Positions 1 to 9,482 are shown, counted from the stretch's first letter. The stretch: 64,000 nt of DNA from Cyanobacteria bacterium SZAS LIN-3 (GCA_018266215.1 JAFEAV010000019.1:29549-93548); one strand, 5' to 3'. A program made the numbers and translations. The notes: a model not told the origin generated them from the sequence alone.

Positions 1-1
1 G

Positions 2-1357
2 CACGCTCTGGCCCTGCTGTTCCCAATCTGGGGAGTGGTTGCGCCTGCTGCACTGGCACTGTTTCTGCTGCTTCTGATTCGGCTCCCCGCCCATGTCTCG
101 CTTGCATTGAGCCTGGCTATCATTGCCGGCCTTTTAGCTTTTATCCTTATATGTACGTTCTATGCAGTTTTATACGATGATGATCAGATTAAAGTCAGCA
201 AAGAAGGTATCGCTTTCCCTCTCAAGTTTTGGGCTGATTTGAAGAACAAGAGCCAGTTTCCATGGTCTGAACTGAGCTCTTTACGTCTCAACTGGCATCG
301 CAAAGAACAGTTTGAACCGGATGAATGTATGACGCTTGGTTTTACCAATGGTGGTGCAGCAAAGCTCAAGCTCTCTATGCTGGATCGCAAACAGCTTGAA
401 CAGTTTCTCATCGCCTTTGAAGCTTGTGCCTACAAGTGCGAACGAGATGCTGAACTGGAGGACTTTGAAATGGCGCTGCAGGCGCCACAGGATGGAAACA
501 TTTTGGGCCTCACCGATAGCTGGGATAGCGCATTGGCCAAGCAGTTTCGCCCGGCAACGTTTGCGCCGCTTGAGCCGGAGAGTTTCCTGCAAGGACGTCG
601 CTACCAGGTTCTGCGCCAAATTTCGTTCGGCGGGTTCTCCGCTGTTTATCTAGCTCGGGACGATGCCGGTAGGTTTGTCGTGGTCAAAGAAGCTTGTTTG
701 CCGCATGGCGATGAGGTGCAGGCCAAGGCAGCAGAGCTGTTTGCGCGCGAAGCCATAGTTCTTGCGAAAATAGATCATCCTAATATTGTTAAGGTTTTTG
801 ATCACTTTACCGAAGGTGGCCGCCAGTACATAGTTCTAGAGTACATACGAGGCCTTGATTTGGGCCAACTTGTAAAAGATTCCGGCCTGGTGACCGATGC
901 TGCCGCACTCAATGTCGCCCGGCAAATAAGTGCTGCGCTTTGCTATTTGCACAGCCAATCACCACCAATAGTGCACAGGGACGTTACTCCAGACAATCTA
1001 TTAATGCGTCCTGACGGGCAGGTGATGATTGTGGATTTTGGTGCAGCCAAAGAAATTATCAGCGGGTTTACCGGTACCCTTATCGGCAAGCAAGGCTACA
1101 TGGCGCCCGAACAGTTTAAGGGGCGCCCCGAGCCTGCAAGTGACATGTACAGTCTTGGTGCCACTTTATATTATCTGGCCACAGGTAATGCTCCTGAGCC
1201 ACTGTCCGCGTCCGCGACATTGCTTGGAGATCCCAGCGACGAGCCGGCTAGATCGCACTTGCGGTCCATTATTTCGCGCTGTACCGAACCTGAAGCGAGC
1301 AAGCGCCTCAGTAGTGCAAGTTTGTCCGATGAGTTTTCGGAGGGCGTGACCCCGTGA
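2..1357 (+). CDS. Membrane-anchored Ser/Thr protein kinase (5' end outside window)
   Basis: The reading frame is open to the window edge, so the gene probably starts upstream; the first internal start is a GTG at 35. The visible N-terminus holds two hydrophobic segments, then a soluble region of about 130 residues, then a complete Hanks-type kinase domain. Visible kinase motifs are the glycine loop FGGFSAVYLARD, the ATP lysine in VVVKEA, HRDVTPDN in the catalytic loop, VDFGAAKE (Mg-binding DFG) and YMAPEQFKG (APE). The catalytic-loop lysine usual in Ser/Thr kinases (HRDLKPEN) is Thr here. The kinase domain follows the membrane anchors and is inferred to be cytoplasmic. The stop overlaps the start of the next, similar kinase by 4 bases, so the two are probably co-translated. 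Substrate unknown. Confident as a kinase-fold protein; activity less certain. Confidence 0.88.
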   Translation, partial: HALALLFPIWGVVAPAALALFLLLLIRLPAHVSLALSLAIIAGLLAFILICTFYAVLYDDDQIKVSKEGIAFPLKFWADLKNKSQFPWSELSSLRLNWHRKEQFEPDECMTLGFTNGGAAKLKLSMLDRKQLEQFLIAFEACAYKCERDAELEDFEMALQAPQDGNILGLTDSWDSALAKQFRPATFAPLEPESFLQGRRYQVLRQISFGGFSAVYLARDDAGRFVVVKEACLPHGDEVQAKAAELFAREAIVLAKIDHPNIVKVFDHFTEGGRQYIVLEYIRGLDLGQLVKDSGLVTDAAALNVARQISAALCYLHSQSPPIVHRDVTPDNLLMRPDGQVMIVDFGAAKEIISGFTGTLIGKQGYMAPEQFKGRPEPASDMYSLGATLYYLATGNAPEPLSASATLLGDPSDEPARSHLRSIISRCTEPEASKRLSSASLSDEFSEGVTP

Positions 1358-2805
1358 GCGACACTACGCTTGTGCCATTCGGAGCTCGGTCCATGGTGGC
1401 GCGATGGTTTGATCAATATTTGTCCGAGGGAGACCGCCGGGCCTTACCCTGGCTGTGTGTAATTTTACTCGGCGCAGCGCTCGCCTTCGGACCGCCGTTT
1501 TTGCTTTGGTTGGTCGGCCTTCTGCCGGCCGATGAATTGGGCAATTCCGGTGCTTCAATTTTTGCCCATCAGGTGGTCGTCACTATAGCCTCAGTGTTAG
1601 CGTTTTGCCTGGCCGCCGGCATATTGCGCATAGTGGCACGGCCGTCTTTTATAGAGTTGGACGCCAAGGGTATCGGGATGGTCTGGAGCATTCTATTTTT
1701 TAGACTCAGAGGCCCTCGATTACCCTGGTCGGAAATAACCTCGGTTGGGGTTTTTCAGCCCACAGCTAATGTCGACTTCACGCAAAGTAGACTGAATTTT
1801 GCCACAGCTCAGGATATAGCCGCATTGAGCATTCCTCTTGCACAAATCGACGGCGAAGAGCGTCGACAGCAGGTTGCCGATGCGATCACTAAATACGCAC
1901 AGAACAACGTGGAACCAAGGGTATTTGCTGAGTTGGCTCCTCAACGAGAACTGAGTTTTACCTCACTCTGGCTGGAAGCTCTTACTGCTGCGCCTTCTCG
2001 CGAGCGTCTCTTGCCTGTGTCGATCGGCACTATTCTTGATGGTCGCTATTGCGTCAAAGATAGGTTGGGCGCTGGAGGCCAGGGCACGATTTATCTTGCA
2101 GAAGACATACAGGTCGCAACACACGTGGTTTTGAAGGAATCCATTCTGCCGGTGTATACCAATATCATCAAACGTAGGCAGGCGCTTGAGGCCTTTCACA
2201 AGGAAGCCTTTGCCCTGGAGTCAGTCAAACACGACAATGTTGTGCGCTATCTGGGATCTTTTGTTGTCGATCACCGCGCTTATCTAGTGCTGCAACTGGT
2301 ACCGGGTCGCACGCTGGCAGCCCTGGTCAAGGAAGACGGCCCTCTTAACGACAAACGCGTCGTAACCATGGCGATGCAGATGTGCGACATTCTCAGTCAT
2401 TTGCATGGCTTGACACCTCCACTGGTGCACCGCGACTTCACACCGGACAATTTGATTGTTGACAATAATGACAAAATAACGCTGATTGACTTCGCGGTCA
2501 GTACGGCAGCCTGGTCCCCTGATAGTGAAAGTGATGAAATTGCTGGCAAGGCTGCGTATATGGCTCCTGAGCAGTTTAAGGGAACTCCGCAGGGCCAAAG
2601 TGATGTGTACTCTATGGGTGCAACCATGCATTATTTGCTAACTGGTGAAACTCCGGAGCCGCTCGACGAGTCGCATCCAATTCTTATCAATGCATCAGTC
2701 GGTAAGGAACTGAGCGATATCGTGGCTGGTGCCACCAGGCTCGATCTGGATAAGCGCTTTAAGAGCGCGGAGAGTGTAAAGGATGCGCTAAAGGCTCTGG
2801 CGTAG
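1354..2805 (+). CDS. Membrane-anchored Ser/Thr protein kinase, paralogue of the preceding gene
   Basis: The GTG start overlaps the upstream kinase stop (GTGA). The 483-residue product repeats its neighbour's layout: two N-terminal membrane segments, an intermediate region with a similar PWSE motif, then a kinase domain from about residue 215. Motifs are GAGGQGTIYLAED (glycine loop), VVLKES (ATP lysine), HRDFTPDN (catalytic loop, Thr for the usual Lys), IDFAVS where DFG is expected, and YMAPEQFKG. The DFG glycine is replaced by Ala, but the Mg-binding Asp is kept. The shared order and motifs point to tandem duplication. The 3' end runs 47 bases into the convergent exosortase gene. Substrate unknown. 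Confidence 0.87.
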   Translation: MSDTTLVPFGARSMVARWFDQYLSEGDRRALPWLCVILLGAALAFGPPFLLWLVGLLPADELGNSGASIFAHQVVVTIASVLAFCLAAGILRIVARPSFIELDAKGIGMVWSILFFRLRGPRLPWSEITSVGVFQPTANVDFTQSRLNFATAQDIAALSIPLAQIDGEERRQQVADAITKYAQNNVEPRVFAELAPQRELSFTSLWLEALTAAPSRERLLPVSIGTILDGRYCVKDRLGAGGQGTIYLAEDIQVATHVVLKESILPVYTNIIKRRQALEAFHKEAFALESVKHDNVVRYLGSFVVDHRAYLVLQLVPGRTLAALVKEDGPLNDKRVVTMAMQMCDILSHLHGLTPPLVHRDFTPDNLIVDNNDKITLIDFAVSTAAWSPDSESDEIAGKAAYMAPEQFKGTPQGQSDVYSMGATMHYLLTGETPEPLDESHPILINASVGKELSDIVAGATRLDLDKRFKSAESVKDALKALA

Positions 2806-4252
2806 GTTCTTCTTCCAGGGCTGATTGTGCTTCCGCGGCGGTCGCAGGTCTGACCATTGTTATTGCCCACCAGGGTCCCTTAGTCTGCCCCAGAACCGCT
2901 GCCCAGTACCAGGATGAGACGTCCGTCCAGGATTTACCTTGCTCGTCGTATACTCGTTCCATGACAAGTAATGCGAGACCGTCTTTCGCTGCCACAAATG
3001 CGTTCCATTGATTTGATTCCTGGTCTACAACGAGCGGTCGAAACGTTATTGAGTAGCCAAGGCCTCGGAAGCAATCGCTGCTCGGGTGAAGCTGCCTGGT
3101 TTCACGATTAACCGCTCTGACGATGAAGGCGGTGCTTCCGTCGTTGAAACGCTTCATGGCGCCGGGAAATTCCTTAGAAAACGCATCTTCATCAGGCAGC
3201 AAAGCCATTGCCATAAGTGTATGGCCAGCGATTTTGGTCGGCCATCTCGGAGGAGAATACTGTGCTGTTACGTTCCGACCTGAATGTGTTAGTAGTGGCA
3301 TACATGCTGCAATCAGGCACGCCGGGATAAAGAGGCGATCAGCAAGGAATCGTAGTTTGAGACCGGCAGCAGGGGGCAGGATAGTCAAACTGGTTTTTTG
3401 GGGAGCCTTGTTTTGGGGAGCTTCGAGTTTTTGCAGCTTCAGAGCAAGCAATATGATAGATACACTGCTAAATACAAAGACTAGCAGTCCTACTCCCACG
3501 TGCACTGTGGGCTCGGGCATTGCGCTGGCTATAGCGGCTTGATGCCCGGCGATTGTGTCATACATCACGAGGCTGGCGGCCCTCAAGACATTCGCTGTTA
3601 TGACGAAGCCTCCGGTTGCGAGTACAAGCAGTAATGTTTTTTTTACACTGAGTTTGAATATTGTCGCCATCAGGAGAGAGATATAGGTTGAAGCCCAAAG
3701 CATACTGATGCCGCTGCATGGAGCGTCGATGGCTATAAGCTTATTTTGCACAGTTAGCATAGTGCCTTGCTGGCTCACTGACATACCCAGGCAAGCGAGC
3801 AGGAGCCGCGTTCCTGCCGCAGTAACCAGCCGCATTGGATAGCCGCCGTAGAAATTGAGCGAGGGGATGAGTGGCAGAGAGATAAGGACAAGTCCAAAAA
3901 TTCCTGCTCTGCCAGTCTGTGGACGGTCACCAGAGAGAATAAACCAGAGCGCCGCTATGACCAGAAAGCCCAGGATCAGATTGGGCGCAAAAGGAAAGAG
4001 CACAATGTAGCTCACGACAGCAAGTGAGCCGTTGAGCTTAGCACCCTTGACACCGGATTCCTCTGGCCGGTGCACTCTATCTTGGAACAAAAAAATGGCG
4101 GCCGTTGCCAGTGATATGAGTCCCCAGGGTTCATCCGAACGATCCAATACGCGACTTGCATACCAGAGCAAAATCGGCCAGAAAGCCGCAGCCAGGCAGA
4201 CAATCTCCGCTATCCTGTTTATGCGAATTTCCTTCGTTTGCGTATTAGCCAT
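2759..4252 (-). CDS. Exosortase/archaeosortase-family transpeptidase with C-terminal EpsI-like domain
   Basis: Residues 1-265 form an eight-or-so-pass membrane protein with the exosortase signature: Cys179 in APCSGI, Arg224 in NVLRAA and His251 in VHVGVG, the three catalytic residues of this family. Exosortases cleave proteins at C-terminal PEP-CTERM-like tripartite signals during export. After a further membrane segment near residue 300, residues about 335-480 form a soluble domain containing HPSSDCFRG, resembling the EpsI-like domain often fused to or encoded beside exosortases. The start overlaps by 34 bases the end of the upstream gene, whose product carries a matching C-terminal sorting signal, so the two look like a dedicated enzyme and substrate. 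The 3' end overlaps the convergent kinase. The exact exosortase subfamily is not certain. Confidence 0.88.
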   Translation of the reverse strand: MANTQTKEIRINRIAEIVCLAAAFWPILLWYASRVLDRSDEPWGLISLATAAIFLFQDRVHRPEESGVKGAKLNGSLAVVSYIVLFPFAPNLILGFLVIAALWFILSGDRPQTGRAGIFGLVLISLPLIPSLNFYGGYPMRLVTAAGTRLLLACLGMSVSQQGTMLTVQNKLIAIDAPCSGISMLWASTYISLLMATIFKLSVKKTLLLVLATGGFVITANVLRAASLVMYDTIAGHQAAIASAMPEPTVHVGVGLLVFVFSSVSIILLALKLQKLEAPQNKAPQKTSLTILPPAAGLKLRFLADRLFIPACLIAACMPLLTHSGRNVTAQYSPPRWPTKIAGHTLMAMALLPDEDAFSKEFPGAMKRFNDGSTAFIVRAVNRETRQLHPSSDCFRGLGYSITFRPLVVDQESNQWNAFVAAKDGLALLVMERVYDEQGKSWTDVSSWYWAAVLGQTKGPWWAITMVRPATAAEAQSALEEEPTPEPLAHPLHSPRS

Positions 4253-6684
4253 AGTGCCGGAAACGTTATGATAAGTGCGATTGCCATCAGGAGTGCCATC
4301 GGTGGTTCGGGTTTTGTTGATATCATGCCGGGCATCATCATTCCGACTGGTCCACCGGCCTTAGCCATAGGAGATGACTGAGTCTGAGAGCCGCTGCCAT
4401 TGTCGAATTTTTGTACGTTGTACTCTTTGTACATCTCTTGTGTCTCCAGCACCAGTGCGCTTGTCAATGGCGTAACAAGGTGGAGGCGTTCAGCCATTTT
4501 TCCATTCTCTTGGCGTTTCAGGTTGTCGGATAGCTGCGCCAATATGGTATCGGATGCACTCAATTGAGCAAGCTCAAGGGGGTGCGCACTCAACTGCACA
4601 CTGGTGGTGGCAAAGCCGGGCGTGCGCTGTATTTTGATATTATCGGCTGTCCCGGCAAGGCGAGCAAACAACGATTGCATGTCCCCGGCAAGACCTTTGA
4701 TGCGCGGTACCTGTTCAAAGTTGCTCAGTTGGTCGAGAGATTTTATAACGGCGTTGGGCCCCGGCTCTATTTGATACTCAGCCAGCTTTAACCTGTTTGA
4801 TGTGGCATTTAGATACTCGAACAAATTGGAGCTGGAAAAATCTATCGGTTGCGTGGCATGAATCCAGACCACGTTGATTGAACGGTCCCGCTCGGAGCCT
4901 CTTGTAACCGCCTGTGATAGAGCTAATCCGTTATCTTGACCGCCCAGGCAGCTTGAGTCAGCCAGTCGCCTGACAGCGTCATGCCAGACACTGGACGAGG
5001 TGTCCACATGAGAGGCCAGCGTTATTGGTTCGTCCGAAGCCCATACGAGTGTAGCGTCGGTAAAATGCTGCTGTTCGAGCGTTTGGCAGATTGTTTGGAT
5101 GCTGTTTGCCATGCCCGCAGATCCGTCTACTACCACCACAAGTGGTGCCGAACTGGACAGCCGTTCTGCGACAAACGTCTCTTGAATGGTTTCTTTAGTT
5201 AATGGACTGACTGCCTGCACTGTTGTTATGGCACTGTTACGATCGAAACCAAGGGCCCCTTTGTTCGAGCAAATATCGCTATTAGTTAGCTTGCCTGTAA
5301 TATGAAATTTAGAGTTATCCACGCCTCTGTCATTCGCGCTGGCAAACTCGCTATTGGTTTTCAGTGCTGTCAAAGATCTAAGATCGAGGGTGTGGTTGGT
5401 CGATACTGCAAAATTGCGCTCGCTAAACACTGGCAGGGGCAGTGTAGCCTGTCCTTTTTCGACCAAACTGAGAGGCGCCGTCATTTCTATGTCAAGCTCA
5501 GCTTCTTTACCCCAAAGTCCCATAGATGACTGCAACAGCACCCGACCGGCTCCTGCAGTCGACACCAGGAGTGGTGTTTCGCCCTTTTCAGCTGATTGCG
5601 TATAGGCCTCTTTGGCGCTTGATCTTTCAGCAAACACAGCTTCATGCCTTACGCCTTTGATCCACAGCGAACAGCCTGTGATAACCGCGTGTGGCGGCAG
5701 CAGCAGCTGCCCACGCAGCTCCGAATCACGCGAATCGCTGTTGGCAAAGTGCATTTTCCAGTTGAGGTGCGAGACCGCTTCATTTGCATCTACCCAACCA
5801 CTTATTTTTGATTGATCGAGGCTCAGGCCCTTTACGATACCTCCCACAGTGTCAGTGGCAAAGTCCCTGTCGCTGCGCCAATTGTGGTACCACCACCAAT
5901 CGTCATCATCGAAATAATAATAGTCCCTCGTGCTCGTATCGTTTGGTCTGGCCACTGAATTAAAGGCTATCCCGCGGACTCTATAAAATAGTTCCCGCGC
6001 CGGCCTGTATTTGTCATAATCGCCGTCGCTGTCGAGGGTCCAGTGAAGAAAGCTAAAATACCAGGGCATATTGGTGTACTGGTCATAGCAGGACTTGAGC
6101 ATTGTATTGTCATCACCAAGGGCTCGCAAAAGCAGCAGTGCTTTCGATCTCGTGGCAGGGATTTCTGCTGCGTGCTGGCAGTAGCGGGTAAGGGTGGTGG
6201 GCAAGATCGCGAATAATACAATGGACATAACCAGTGCCAGCGCGTTTGCACGACCAAGGCCCGGCGCTTTGGTACCTTTTGGCGAGCGCCTCCGTATCCT
6301 GTCATACAGTTCAAAACTCGTGAGGAAAGGTCCTACTGCTACCAGTATGTAATACAGTGCTATCAGCGATGTCTTTGGTTCCACGAATACACAAATAACC
6401 GTCCCGATTATTGCCAGGAGGACCAGAGGCAAGAGAATTAACAGGAGCATAGAAGATACGGCCACAGCTATAGCCTGAAGAGAGGCCATCCATTTAATGT
6501 CTTGGTCAGAGGCACGCTTTCCGGAACCGGTGAGCAGCATAAGGCAATTGCTTGCAGGCACAATCAGAAGAGGCATAAAGAGCCAGGAAAGCGTTGGATT
6601 CATGTATGTGGCGCTTACTGTTTCAATCGCGTAATAAGCGCAGGTACCAACGCCAAAAAGCCAGTAGAAAATGTTCCAGAGCAT
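4219..6684 (-). CDS. VIT/vWA-domain membrane protein with PEP-CTERM-like C-terminal sorting signal
   Basis: This 821-residue protein has four or five N-terminal membrane segments (residues 1-165), an acidic/aromatic stretch near 256-268 rich in Asp, Tyr and Trp, a VIT (inter-alpha-trypsin inhibitor-like) domain at about 290-420 and a von Willebrand A-like region from about 510. The vWA metal site reads DGSAG, so the usual DxSxS motif lacks its last Ser. The C-terminus has a PEP motif, a single hydrophobic helix and the basic tail RKRRK, the three-part layout of exosortase sorting signals. The exosortase gene follows at once with a 34-base overlap. The architecture recalls described VIT-domain targets of dedicated exosortases (the MSEP-CTERM/XrtK and XrtN types). 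Function of the processed protein is unknown. Confidence 0.82.
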   Translation of the reverse strand: MLWNIFYWLFGVGTCAYYAIETVSATYMNPTLSWLFMPLLIVPASNCLMLLTGSGKRASDQDIKWMASLQAIAVAVSSMLLLILLPLVLLAIIGTVICVFVEPKTSLIALYYILVAVGPFLTSFELYDRIRRRSPKGTKAPGLGRANALALVMSIVLFAILPTTLTRYCQHAAEIPATRSKALLLLRALGDDNTMLKSCYDQYTNMPWYFSFLHWTLDSDGDYDKYRPARELFYRVRGIAFNSVARPNDTSTRDYYYFDDDDWWWYHNWRSDRDFATDTVGGIVKGLSLDQSKISGWVDANEAVSHLNWKMHFANSDSRDSELRGQLLLPPHAVITGCSLWIKGVRHEAVFAERSSAKEAYTQSAEKGETPLLVSTAGAGRVLLQSSMGLWGKEAELDIEMTAPLSLVEKGQATLPLPVFSERNFAVSTNHTLDLRSLTALKTNSEFASANDRGVDNSKFHITGKLTNSDICSNKGALGFDRNSAITTVQAVSPLTKETIQETFVAERLSSSAPLVVVVDGSAGMANSIQTICQTLEQQHFTDATLVWASDEPITLASHVDTSSSVWHDAVRRLADSSCLGGQDNGLALSQAVTRGSERDRSINVVWIHATQPIDFSSSNLFEYLNATSNRLKLAEYQIEPGPNAVIKSLDQLSNFEQVPRIKGLAGDMQSLFARLAGTADNIKIQRTPGFATTSVQLSAHPLELAQLSASDTILAQLSDNLKRQENGKMAERLHLVTPLTSALVLETQEMYKEYNVQKFDNGSGSQTQSSPMAKAGGPVGMMMPGMISTKPEPPMALLMAIALIITFPALWLIRKRRKFA

Positions 6685-6833
6685 GCAACCGACCTTAAGA
6701 AGGGGCCAACGGGTCGCCTTGACTATAATTCTATTATCAGACTACCAGGTGAAGTCGGTTTTGGCGCAGGGTTAAGGGAACGCAAATTGCTCGATCTGCG
6801 GATTTGTAACATGGGTGCACGATCGCGAAAGTA

Positions 6834-9119
6834 TCACTGAAGAAAGTCGAGCGCTTGTTCGAGGGTTTTGCCGTCACAATCAGTGCGATCGATGCTCTCA
6901 ACCTCAATCAGCTTGGCGCGAAATCCGTCTTTTGCGAACCCTTCGTGGTAAATATTCAAGACATTGCCTCTTCTAAAATCGTCCTTTCCCGTAATCAAGA
7001 CAAATTTGACATTCTCGCGGGCATCAGCGATTTCGGAAGGAGAGGCTTCGCAAAGACCGTAAGGATCGGTGGATTTCTCTTTAGTCGTCGGAAAGCGGTT
7101 TTGTACAGCGCGATAAAAATTACTTCCGCAGCTTTGAATCGTGCCTCGAAAAATATCGCTCTGGTTCAATCCCAGCATGCTCGCGATTCTGGCACCGCCC
7201 AAAGCGCCTGCTGCATAAACGCGATTTTTATCAATATTGTATTTTTTCATCATTTCTAAGGCGCCAAGAACCGCAAGTCCCTCGCGCTTATCAGTATCAC
7301 ATCCGTTGCCCGCGCCTTGCGGACAAATAAATAAGAAATGGCGCTTAGAAAGTACTTCCATCCAACCCCAGGGCAGGCTTGTAGTTTTATCATTGGTATC
7401 GATATAGACTATGAGCCCGAATTGTTGGCTTGGCGTATAGCTTTGCGGCATGTGGATGAAAAATTCAGCCGTAGATGGAGCAATATCATAGCGAATCTGG
7501 GCGCTTCGATGTTTCGGCAACGTAATAGGGGTGAAAAAATGCAGCGTCTTTTCATAGCTCCCACGACTGATGGCAGCTAGATTGCCATACTTCGCAGCTT
7601 CACGATAATACTTCTCAGCCAGCTTTTGATCAGCTTTGCCTGCCAGGCCTTTTTCATAGATTTTTGCCAGTTCGTAAGTGGCAGAGGGATTTTCGCTTCG
7701 CAATTTTAGGCTCTTCTTAAAGAGACGTACTGCTTCGGTAACGTCTTTTCTCACTCCGTATCGACCGTACTCATAATCCTTACCCAGGTTTATACAGGCC
7801 ATCCAGCAGCCATTCTTGACGCCTTGCCTGCGCATTCTCATGGCTAAGTCTTTGTTAGCTTTGCAGCCAGTTCCGTTAAGGTACATAAGTGAGAGGTTGT
7901 TGCAAGCATGTGGATTGCCGCCGGCCGCTGCTTTCTCGTACCAGATTCGGGCCTGAACTAGATTCTTCTTCGTGCCCCATCCGTATTCGTAAGCAAGACC
8001 TACGTTATATTGACAGCTAGCCCGCGCGTCTGCGTCCGCATCAATTTGACTTGCGCCCGACATGTTTAGTTGAAAGGACTTTTCCAGGTTCCGTGGCACG
8101 CCGTCGCCGTAAAAATACATCATGGCTAGTTCGTTTATAGCCGGAACATAGTTGCGGATTGCCGCTTTCTCAAGCCACATTTTTGCAGTTTGCAGGTCTT
8201 TCTTTGTACATTCTCCTTCCCTATAGGCGTGACCTAGCCGATTCTCAGCCTCAACAATCCCCTGATTTGCAAGTCTTTTGAGCAGATCGATGCCGCCGAT
8301 GCAATCCTTCTTGGCTCCTACGCCTTCCATCCTGAAAGCAGCTAATTGAAGCTGACACTCTACATCGCCCTGCTCGCTTCCGCGTTCCGCCCAGCTGCGC
8401 GCAAGTGAGTAGTTGGTCGGAATTTTTTCACCCCAATAATATCTATCTGCAAGCCAGGAATGAGCTTCGATAAATCCAGCCTCAGCCGCTTGCCGCAATA
8501 GATTTACCGATTCGATGGCATTCCCCTTAACTCCAAGGCCGGACCACAGAAGCCTGGACTTGCCGAACCAACCCAAAGCAGAGTGCTTAGCACACAACGT
8601 GTTATACAGACTGAGTGCTTTTGCATAGTCGGTCTTGCAGCCCTGTCCCTTACGATACATTTCTGCCAATCCGAAAGTTCCGAAATCACAGCCCAGAGCT
8701 GCCGACTGCGCGAACAAAGCCCTTGCTTTCGCGAAGTCTTTTTTGCAGGCGAAACCATTAAGGTACATGGTGGCGAGCTTGTACACGCCCGGGCCGTATT
8801 TAGCCTCGGCCTGCTTTTGCCAGATTTCAAAGGCCTTTTGATGATCTTGGGCAACAATCCGCCCGATATTGTACAAGGTGGCAAGCTCGTCCAAGCACTG
8901 TTTATCGCCTTCTGCGCCGGATATTTCAAGTTGACGAACATAGGCTTCGTAACGGCCGTCTAACAAGAGTGTTCTCGCGGCTTTGAATTTTTCGCTTTGC
9001 GGAGGATATGATGGTGCTGCGGCGTTTTGCGCGATCGCCGGCAAAGACGCCGAGGTCGTAAGAATCACCGACTGCAAAAGGAGACCAACTAATAGTTTTT
9101 GCATTTCGGTAGTTACCAT
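6834..9119 (-). CDS. Secreted Sel1-repeat protein with C-terminal alpha/beta-hydrolase-like domain
   Basis: A signal peptide (hydrophobic stretch ending near SLPAIA) precedes roughly ten Sel1-like repeats with the typical A..LG.mY..G.G...d...A..w...AA pattern, covering about residues 60-530. The last 200 residues resemble an esterase or PHB-depolymerase-like alpha/beta hydrolase, with strand VYIDTNDK and a helix region after VYAAGALGGARIA. The position where the nucleophile motif GxSxG would fall reads GALGG, so the catalytic Ser is absent and the domain is probably non-catalytic. The ATG at 9119 was chosen over an upstream TTG at 9134; a third candidate is the ATG at 9104. No strong ribosome-binding site decides this. 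Sel1 proteins usually act as protein-interaction scaffolds; the partner is unknown. Confidence 0.82.
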   Translation of the reverse strand: MVTTEMQKLLVGLLLQSVILTTSASLPAIAQNAAAPSYPPQSEKFKAARTLLLDGRYEAYVRQLEISGAEGDKQCLDELATLYNIGRIVAQDHQKAFEIWQKQAEAKYGPGVYKLATMYLNGFACKKDFAKARALFAQSAALGCDFGTFGLAEMYRKGQGCKTDYAKALSLYNTLCAKHSALGWFGKSRLLWSGLGVKGNAIESVNLLRQAAEAGFIEAHSWLADRYYWGEKIPTNYSLARSWAERGSEQGDVECQLQLAAFRMEGVGAKKDCIGGIDLLKRLANQGIVEAENRLGHAYREGECTKKDLQTAKMWLEKAAIRNYVPAINELAMMYFYGDGVPRNLEKSFQLNMSGASQIDADADARASCQYNVGLAYEYGWGTKKNLVQARIWYEKAAAGGNPHACNNLSLMYLNGTGCKANKDLAMRMRRQGVKNGCWMACINLGKDYEYGRYGVRKDVTEAVRLFKKSLKLRSENPSATYELAKIYEKGLAGKADQKLAEKYYREAAKYGNLAAISRGSYEKTLHFFTPITLPKHRSAQIRYDIAPSTAEFFIHMPQSYTPSQQFGLIVYIDTNDKTTSLPWGWMEVLSKRHFLFICPQGAGNGCDTDKREGLAVLGALEMMKKYNIDKNRVYAAGALGGARIASMLGLNQSDIFRGTIQSCGSNFYRAVQNRFPTTKEKSTDPYGLCEASPSEIADARENVKFVLITGKDDFRRGNVLNIYHEGFAKDGFRAKLIEVESIDRTDCDGKTLEQALDFLQ

Positions 9120-9173
9120 TTGGGCGCTAAACAATTATGACAGATTAATCCTTATGCTATTGTTTGAAAATGG

Positions 9174-9350
9174 ATGAAGGGACAGCCAAAACAGAGCCAA
9201 TCTCAATTACTGATTGAGGCCTTAACCAAGCAGAAGGTACGGTGTCACCTTGTCACTGTATCCGGTGCCGACCATTTCATCATGGGTGAAAGCAAGAGTT
9301 CCGGTCTGAAACAGCTGCTGGATTTTTTCAATCAGTCTGCAGCTCAGTAG
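9174..9350 (+). pseudogene. Remnant of an alpha/beta hydrolase gene (C-terminal fragment)
   Basis: A 58-codon frame from an ATG at 9174 to the TAG at 9348-9350 reads like the end of a BD-FAE/esterase-type hydrolase: QSQLLIEALTKQKV (the Qs.lL..AL...gv pattern), then SGADHFIMG with the position of the catalytic His, then LKQLLDFFNQ. No core domain precedes it: the frame closes at a TGA at 9165 and no start-proximal hydrolase sequence lies upstream. I read it as a decayed 3' remnant. It could still be expressed as a small protein. It fills most of the otherwise empty gap between the Sel1 gene and the GH3 gene; bases 9351-9482 show nothing else I can name. Confidence 0.5.
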
Positions 9351-9482
9351 AATTTTCGCCGTCGGCTAGCAGTTCGAGCAAGTCAATATGGGATACTTAA
9401 ACCGTGTCCGGGCGATTCTTGGAAACGCTTGCGGACAACTGTATACCGTCGAGCCCAGCCAAGCGCAAGGACAATAAAAGCC

